Source of the DNA: Humulus lupulus
Taxonomy: Eukaryota > Streptophyta > Magnoliopsida > Rosales > Cannabaceae
Direction of reading: 5' to 3'
Length of the DNA: 64,000 nt
Assembly: GCF_963169125.1 (NCBI RefSeq)
Contig: NC_084795.1
Span: forward strand, 257,977,042-258,041,041
Position numbers and translations under genes: made by a program. Below the pieces are notes generated by a model, which saw only the letters and a list, made by a program, of their open reading frames with translations, searched no databases and had not been told where the DNA came from. Shown piece after piece: positions 57,956 through 64,000 of this stretch (position 1 is the stretch's first letter; each line of letters starts with the position of its first letter).

Positions 57956-58680
57956 GCCCCTGGTGCGCGCGGGGCACGAGGCCCCTGGTGCGCGCGGGGC
58001 GCGAGGCGCATGGGCGCGCGGGGCGCGAGGCCCCTGGTGCGCGTGGGACGCGAGGCACATGGGCGCGCGGGGCGCGAGGCCTCTGGTGCGCACGGGGCGC
58101 GAGGCGCATGCGCGGGTGCGAGACCCCTGGTGCGCGCGGGGCGCGAGGCGCATGGGCGCGCGGGCGCGAGGCCCCTGGTGCGCGCGGGGCGCGAGGTGCA
58201 TGGGCGCGCGGGGCGCGAGGTGCATGGGCGCGCGGGCGCGAGGCCCCTGATGTGCGCGGGCGCGAGGCGCATGGGCGCGCGAGGCGTATGGGCGCGCGAG
58301 GCGCATGGGCGCGCGGGGCGCGAGGCCCCTGGTCCGCGTGGGGCGCGAGGCCCCTGGTGCGCGTGGGGCGCGCGGGGCGCGAGGCCCCTGGTGCGCGTGG
58401 GGCGCGCGGGGTGCGAGGCCCCTGGTGCGCGCGGGGCGCGAGGCGCATGCGCGGGTGCGAGACCCCTGGTGCGCGCGGGGCGCGAGGCGCATGGGCGCGC
58501 GGGCGCGAGGCCCTTGGTGCGCGCTGGGCGCGAGGCCCCTGGTGCGCGCGGGGCGCGAGGCGCATGGGTGCGCGGGCGCGAGGCCCCTGATTCGCGCGGG
58601 CGCGAGGCCCCTGGTGCGCGCGGGGCGCGAGGCGCATGGGCGCGAGGCCCCTGGTGCGCGCGGGGCGCGAGGCGCATGCC
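57956..58680. repeat. GC-rich minisatellite of two alternating unit types
   Basis: Units of about 22-25 bp built on GGGGCGCGAGGC alternate between a CCCCTGGTGCGCGC end and a GCATGGGCGCGC end, roughly thirty units. The array is extremely GC- and CpG-rich, in contrast to the AT-rich neighbourhood. Open frames of up to 431 codons on both strands are composition effects. Confidence 0.95.
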
Positions 58681-61575
58681 TTGATGAGACATGGGATACA
58701 TCCTAGGTGCGAAATGTCTTCTTGGCGTGAAGTCCTTGGTGTGGGACACCTCGGGGCAAGGCTAGGCGCATGAGGTGTTGGCATGCGCGGGGTGCTGCTG
58801 GAGTGGTGTTCTCGAGGCTGGGGCCTTAACTTCGAGGGGCACGGATAAGGGCCATGTGTGCATGACAAACACGTCTAACAAGGTGATGCAGCTTAGAGGC
58901 CTGGAATGACCTCATGAGGCCTAGAGCTCTGCGAGTGTCTAACACTTCGATGGCCTATAATTACCTTCTGCCTTCATTGCGTACTTGGCGCCCTTGGTGC
59001 CCCTTAGCTATTTACTTCTTTAAGGGACTAGAAACTTCTTTTGTGTGTTTTTCTTATTTGGTGGATTTTCGGCATCCACACATCTCATTCTTTCTCGATC
59101 ATTGTTTATTTTGGGATCTTATGACGAAGAAGATTATTTGTAAATGGCATGTGTCTGGAGGCCTTTATGTTCTTATCATACCGCCACCAACTTCTATTGC
59201 TTGTTCGAGTGTCACTTTCGCTTTTGAGGCCCATTTTTAGTTGGCCATCCTTCTCCTCCTTTGCTCAAGAAACTTTGTCTGCAATATAGTAAAGTGTCTT
59301 CATTAGATTGTGAGTCTTGTCAATTTTCCAAACACCATTGTCTTAGTTCAAGTCCTCGAGTCAATAAACGTGCTAGTTTTTCTTTTAAATTAGTTCATTC
59401 TAATGTTAGGGGTCCTTCTCCTATTTTTTCTAAACCTAGATTCAAGTATTTTGGTACTATTGTGGATGATTATTCTCTTGTAACTTGGTTATATTTAATG
59501 AAAAATCGTTCTGAGTTGTTTTCTATATTTTGTGCATTTTGTGCTGAGATTAAGAATCAATTTAATGTTTCTATTCATACTTTACGAAGTGATAATGCCA
59601 AAGAATATACATCTGCTTTATTTCACTCTTATATGGTCTCTAATGGCATGCTTCATGAAACATCTTGCATTGACATTGCATCCCAAAATGGTGTAGCAAA
59701 ACGTAAAAACATACATCTTCTTGACACTGAACGAGCCATCTTATTTCAAATGCATGTTCCAAAACATCTTTGGGCTGATGTCGTTACTATAGCATGTTTT
59801 CCTATCAATCACATGTCATCATCTTTTCTTAATGGTGAGATCCCGTATAAAATATTTTTTCCCAGTAAGTCATTGTTTCCTCATAATCTTGCAATATTTG
59901 GTAGTGCTTGTTTTACTCGAGATGTTCGTCCACATATCACCAAATTAGATCCTAAGTCATTGAAGTGTGTATTCCTTGTTTATTCTCATCTTCAAAAACG
60001 GTATAAGTGTTATTGTCCCAATCTTAACAAATATATTGTCTCCATTGATGTTACCTTAATGGAAAACACACCTTATTTTTTGTCTTTATCTATTCCTACT
60101 CGTGAGGGGGAGGATGATGATTTATTTGTATATTCTATCACACCTTTTGACCGTGACACACTTCTTGTGGAGTCTCCCATTCCTCAACCTATCTCAGACA
60201 CGACTCATGAAGAGCCCCCTATTACTCAACCTGTGTTAGCCACAACTCCGGACATGCCTCCGCCTCCTATTAAAGTGTACTTCAGGCATCCACCTTTTGT
60301 TTCATGTCCTACACCTGCTTCTACATCATCAGATTCGGTCCCAATTGATGATCTTCTCATTGCGCTACGTAAAGGTAAACGTCAGTGCACTTATCCTATC
60401 TCTTCTTTTGTTTCTTATAATCACTTGTCACCTTCTTCTTCCTCTTTTATTGCTTCTCTTGATTCTATCTTGATTCCTAAGACTGTTCATGAAGCCATAT
60501 CTCATCTTGGTTGGCATAATGCAATGATAAAAAAGATGAATGCTTTAGATGACAGTGGTACTTTAGACTTGGTCGATTTACCTTCGGGAAAATGGGTCAT
60601 AGGGTGAAAATGGGTATTCACTGTTAAGGTCAATCCAGATGGATCGATTGCTCAATTAAAGGCCCGTCTTGTTGCTAAGGGTTATGCTCAAACCTATGGA
60701 GTGGACTATTGTGATACTTTTTCTCCTGTTGCTAAGTTGACATTTGTTCGATTGTTTATCTCAATGGTAGATACTCATCATTGTTATTTATATCAGCTAG
60801 ATATTAAGAATGTTTTTCTTCATGGAGATCTTCAAGAGGAGGTGTATATGGAGCAACCTCCTGGTTTTGTTGCTCAGGGGGACTTAGGGCGAGTTTGTCA
60901 TCTTCAAAAATCTTAGTATTGTTTGAAACTAAGTTCTCGTGCTATTTTTGGTAAATTTAGTCAGGCTATTGAGAAATTTGGTATGTTCAAAAGTAAGTCG
61001 GGCCATTTTGTGTTCTATAAATGATCAACTGTCGGTATCATTCTGTTAGTTGTGTATGTGGATGATATTGTTATTACTGGAAATGATACTAGAGGAATCT
61101 CATCGCTTAAATCTTTCCTTCATGCTCAGTTTCACATGAAGGATTTGGGGATGCCCAAGTATTTCTTGGGAGTTGAGGTCACTCGAAGTAAATAAGGTAT
61201 TTTTTTATCGGAAAGAAAATATGTCCTTGACTTGTTGACTGAGACATGAAAATTAGAAGCAAAACGTTGTAGTACTCCAATGAGTCCTAATGTGCACCTT
61301 ACAAGAGATGCGGAACCATTTGAAGATCCTGAAAAATATCATAGGTTGGTTGGAAAGTTGAATTATCTTACCATTACTCGTCCAGACATTGCATTCTTAG
61401 TTAGTGTTATCAGTCAGTTCATGTCATCTCCAATAATTCATCACTGGGCAGCGTTAGAGCAAATTATGTGTTACTTGAAAATAGCACCAAGATGAGGTAT
61501 TGTGTTCGCATATCATGGGCACACTCATATTGAGTGTTTCTCAGATGCAGATTGGGCAGGTTCAAAGGTGGATAG

Positions 61576-63372
61576 TGTTAGATTAGCTTTATACATGATC
61601 TTTATTTATTTTCATGTATATCTAATATTAAACAAATTAATACGAGATAGCCTAAAACATGTTTCTAAAATTGAATTCAAAGAGAAACAAAGAATAGAAT
61701 ACTTACAGTATACGCAGCGAAATTAAAGAATCCTTCCTTCAGTTTCTCTAACTCTTGTATCCTCTCTGTCGCAGAGTAATACCAAGAAACTGAAACGATC
61801 TTTTATTTTCTTCACAACCTTCCAATGTATCCTTAGAACCACCTAGACTAGTGTGGGAAATTCTCAACACATGAGATAGATATAGAGAGAAGAAGAGAAA
61901 ATAACAAATAGGCTTAGAAAAGGACTTGTGTTTAGGGAGAATCTAAAACTATCAGAAAATCTGACTTGTGACTTATGTTTTGACTTCTCTCTAAGCACTC
62001 CTTTTATAGACTCAATTAGGCCATTTAATTTAATTTAATTAAAAAATCAATAAAATAATAGCCATTTTAAAGCCCTAGGTTCCCATTTGATTATAAGCCC
62101 ATTGGACTTAAAATCAAGGCCTGTATTATTTTCTATTGATTTAATTAATTAAATCCTTTATCAAATTAATTATTTATAATTTGAACCTTGATTTAAAATT
62201 ATTTATTAATTTAGATACCAATTTATCTTAATTAATAAATCTACCATAATTTCTCTTTTCTTCTCAAAATTACACAACTCTGTGAAACTATCCAAAATTG
62301 ACCTGGTCAACTTTGATAATTAAATCAATTAATTTAGACTATCTAGATGATTTTATCTAAGGTACAATGGGGACCATGGGCCTATGAAATCAAGCCCATT
62401 AAGTTATCATAAATCTAACAAATAAATTTACTAACTTATTAATTCCTCGTGACTCCACTATAGACTCGGAATTGCACTCTTGAATTCATAAAACACTCTA
62501 TAACAAATATAGATACGCTATTAATTATCCATTGTTACAACCATAATTGTCACTCAATCCTCTATAGATGGTCTACAATGAGATAGGACTAAAATACCGT
62601 TTTACCCCTTATTGTATTTTATCCTTAAAACACTTAGTTCCTTGTAAATGATATTTCAGTAAACTAATTTAATTACTGAAATGAGATCTCTATCATTTAA
62701 CACCTTGAACCAAACTAAAAGGAAACCATCGTTTCACTTCTTCACCAGAAGCTATAGATGTTCATATCTATGATTAGCACCCCCACTCAATTATACTATC
62801 GAGTTCCCAAGATGTAAGTATGGGCTAGTCCGCACGGTACGCTGGTAACGAACAAGTCAAAGAACTCAAATAATACAATCAATTAGAATACTAACCACTC
62901 AGAATTGAGATTGAATTGACCTATGGTCAACTATATGATATGACTAGAATAGATAATAATGGTATGTTTACTTATCTGATCAACTATCAATATCAGTCCA
63001 GTCTGATGTAACAAATACATCCAATCTTATCTACTTTGCTAATATTCTGCAAAGAACATAACACTATATTGTGTAAGTAGATCATATCGTAGATTGGCAA
63101 GTCAGTGTAAATCCGGTGCACTGACTAATCTTAGGACTAACTTATTTTGAACATATAATCATATTTATATTCCACTATGATTACGTCACTATAAATAAGA
63201 TTAGCTATATGCTCGAGATTTAATAGAAGTTTATATTAAACAAATAATCATGAAAATAAAACATGTGAGCAAAGTGATTAACAAAGTCAAAAAAATGATT
63301 TCTTTTCTTTTATTGATAATAAAATGAGATTACAAAGAATTTGGGTTTTAATTAGGGCATAAAACCCCAACA
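61576..63372 (-). mobile_element. Insertion G: solo LTR of the element B family, reverse (1797 bp)
   Basis: The minus strand opens TGTTGGGGTTTTATGCCCT, nearly the start of the element B LTRs, and the plus strand starts TGTTAG. The target duplication GATAG is perfect (61571-61575 and 63373-63377). It includes the region that the element B 5' LTR has lost, in single copy. It interrupts element E RNase H. Confidence 0.93.
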
Positions 63373-63807
63373 GATAGAAGATCTACTTTAGGTTATTGTA
63401 TTTTTGTTGGAGGGAATTTGGTCTCTTGGAAGAGTAAGAACCAAAATGTTGTGTCATGATCCAGTGCAGTGTAAGAATATAGGGCTATGGCACAATCTAT
63501 GTGTGAGGTAATGTGGATCTATCAGCTATTGACTAAAGTAGGACTTAAGACTTCAGTGCCAACAAAATTGTGGTGTGATAACCAAGCTACTTTTCATGTT
63601 GCATCTAATCATGTGTTCCACTGGTGGACTAAGCACATCGAAATTGATTGTCATTTTGTTCGTGAGAAAATTCAACAAGGCTTGTTCTCCACAGGATATG
63701 TGAAGACTGGTGAACAATTAGGGGATATCTTCACAAAAGCATTAAAAGAGATGCAGGTTGATTATTTTTGTAACAAGCTGGGCATGATTAACATATATGT
63801 TGTAATT

Positions 63808-63817
63808 TGAGGGGTAG
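63808..63817 (+). promoter_or_regulatory. Polypurine tract of element E
   Basis: TGAGGGGTAG abuts the 3' LTR start TGTTAGCTG at 63818; the pol stop codon overlaps its first bases. Confidence 0.75.
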
Positions 63818-63980
63818 TGTTAGCTGTATATTTTAGTTGTAAATTAGCTGTAAAATTAGGTTTAATTAGTATCCTATATTCTCCTAGTTTCCTAGAATAG
63901 CTTCCATAGTTTGTATATAAATATATGTTTATTTCTCAATGAAACATAAGTGAATACTAGTCTCTTCACCTCTTGTTACA
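63818..63980 (+). repeat. 3' LTR of element E (163 bp)
   Basis: It opens TGTTAGCTGTATA and closes CTTGTTACA and matches the 5' LTR with scattered differences. The last 20 bases of the window (63981-64000) are flanking DNA. Confidence 0.93.
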
Positions 63981-64000
63981 TACTTAATTAGTGCTCCAAT

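Larger units (their letters stand above)
57094..59080. mobile_element. Insertion F: LTR-like element with minisatellites (1987 bp)
   Basis: It opens TGTTGACGGTGAAATC and closes CGGCATCCACA, with perfect target duplication CATCT (57089-57093 and 59081-59085) in element E pol. TG...CA ends, the 5-bp duplication and the lack of coding regions fit a solo LTR or a small non-autonomous LTR element. No internal direct repeat of the ends was found, so solo LTR is preferred. Its centre is two minisatellite arrays. Confidence 0.8.
57001..63809 (+). pseudogene. pol: Element E pol: integrase, RT, RNase H (broken, twice interrupted)
   Basis: The pre-integrase region (LSVSQLTRNLNFCI) is cut at 57093 by insertion F and resumes at 59086 with DHCLFWDLMTKK. 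Integrase is open from 59261 (CESCQFSKHHCLSSSPRVNK, LVHSNVRGPSP, IVDDYSLVTWLYLMK, TLRSDNAKEYT, ASQNGVAKRKN). The catalytic Glu of GVAERKN is Lys here. Stops at 60605, 60914, 61021, 61193, 61247 and 61493 break RT, which keeps YVDDIVITGND near 61055. RNase H is cut at 61575 (DADWAGSKVDS) by solo LTR G and resumes at 63373 (RRSTLGYCIFVGG) to the stop at 63808-63810 (GEQLGDIFTKALK). Confidence 0.9.
55727..63980 (+). mobile_element. Copia element E with two nested LTR insertions
   Basis: Short LTRs (55727-55890 and 63818-63980) flank gag-pol in copia order. Removing insertions F and G with their duplications leaves about 4.46 kb. The bases outside the LTRs, GGCTT on the left and TACTT on the right, agree at only three of five positions, so the target duplication is imperfect. 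The pol type differs from Tork elements A and C; the lineage is not assigned. Confidence 0.92.

Noticed and set aside
57660..58680. Possible CRISPR-like array
   Set aside because: The units are directly adjacent, without unique spacers, and the sequence is plant nuclear DNA; these are minisatellites.
57459..58868. Very long open frames on both strands (up to 431 codons; MGEA and APRAHQG-type repeats)
   Set aside because: They follow from minisatellite units whose length is a multiple of three or that lack stop words. All frames are open at once, and no domain or start context supports a gene.
1..64000. Integrated plant pararetrovirus (caulimovirid) sequence
   Set aside because: All reverse transcriptases seen have gypsy or copia domain order with an integrase and LTRs; no movement-protein or coat-protein-like region was recognised.

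Overview
This window is nuclear DNA from a flowering plant, most likely a eudicot. It is a gene-poor, heterochromatin-like block built almost entirely of nested transposable elements. The evidence is the plant-type LTR retrotransposon families (a Ty3/gypsy chromovirus with a C-terminal chromodomain, Ty3/gypsy Tat elements with extra antisense genes, Ty1/copia Tork-type elements), a plant LINE tail, CACTA ends, and long LTRs with perfect 5-bp target-site duplications (TSDs). The species cannot be read from the sequence. I see no intact host gene, tRNA, rRNA, CRISPR array or integrated plant pararetrovirus.

Layout. 1-4760: 3' end of a Tekay/Del-like chromovirus (RT, RNase H, integrase, chromodomain, 3' LTR) inserted in the integrase of a + strand Tat element (T1). 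4761-8444: T1 integrase tail, then a minus-strand extra gene with its own TATA box. 8835-18290: a second Tat element (T2) in the opposite orientation, with 3' LTR, a plus-strand extra gene (split by a solo Tekay LTR, 11929-14406, TSD TGGTC), a 33-bp repeat block and pol on the minus strand. 18291-20519: AT-rich DNA and a CACTA-type end with about eleven copies of a 30-bp palindrome. 20520-22430: unassigned DNA with one degenerate coding relic.

22430-38258: a minus-strand LINE tail split by a Tork-like copia element A (22642-37726, TSD AATAC), which is itself split by copia element B (23294-33544, TSD AAATG). B has a 773-bp tandem duplication in its 5' LTR only and has lost its protease. 38259-38593: a foldback/MITE-like element. 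38901-44061: copia element C, Tork-like, TSD TAAAT. 44062-46230: LTR and CACTA remnants. 46230-54678: a third Tat derivative (T3) with gag and the minus-strand extra gene but no visible pol, split by a reverse solo Tekay LTR (51035-53359, TSD GTTAC). 54679-64000: a Tekay-like LTR fragment hit by copia element E (55727-63980). E carries two further insertions: F (57094-59080, TSD CATCT, LTR-like, full of minisatellite) and G (61576-63372, TSD GATAG, reverse solo LTR of the element B family).

Almost every coding region is broken by stops and frameshifts. The exception is the gag frame of element B, which is open for 290 codons. The Tat-associated extra genes run antisense to gag/pol, and in T1 and T2 they sit behind a TATA box separate from the LTR promoter. 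This organisation, seen three times here, is the most system-like signal in the window.
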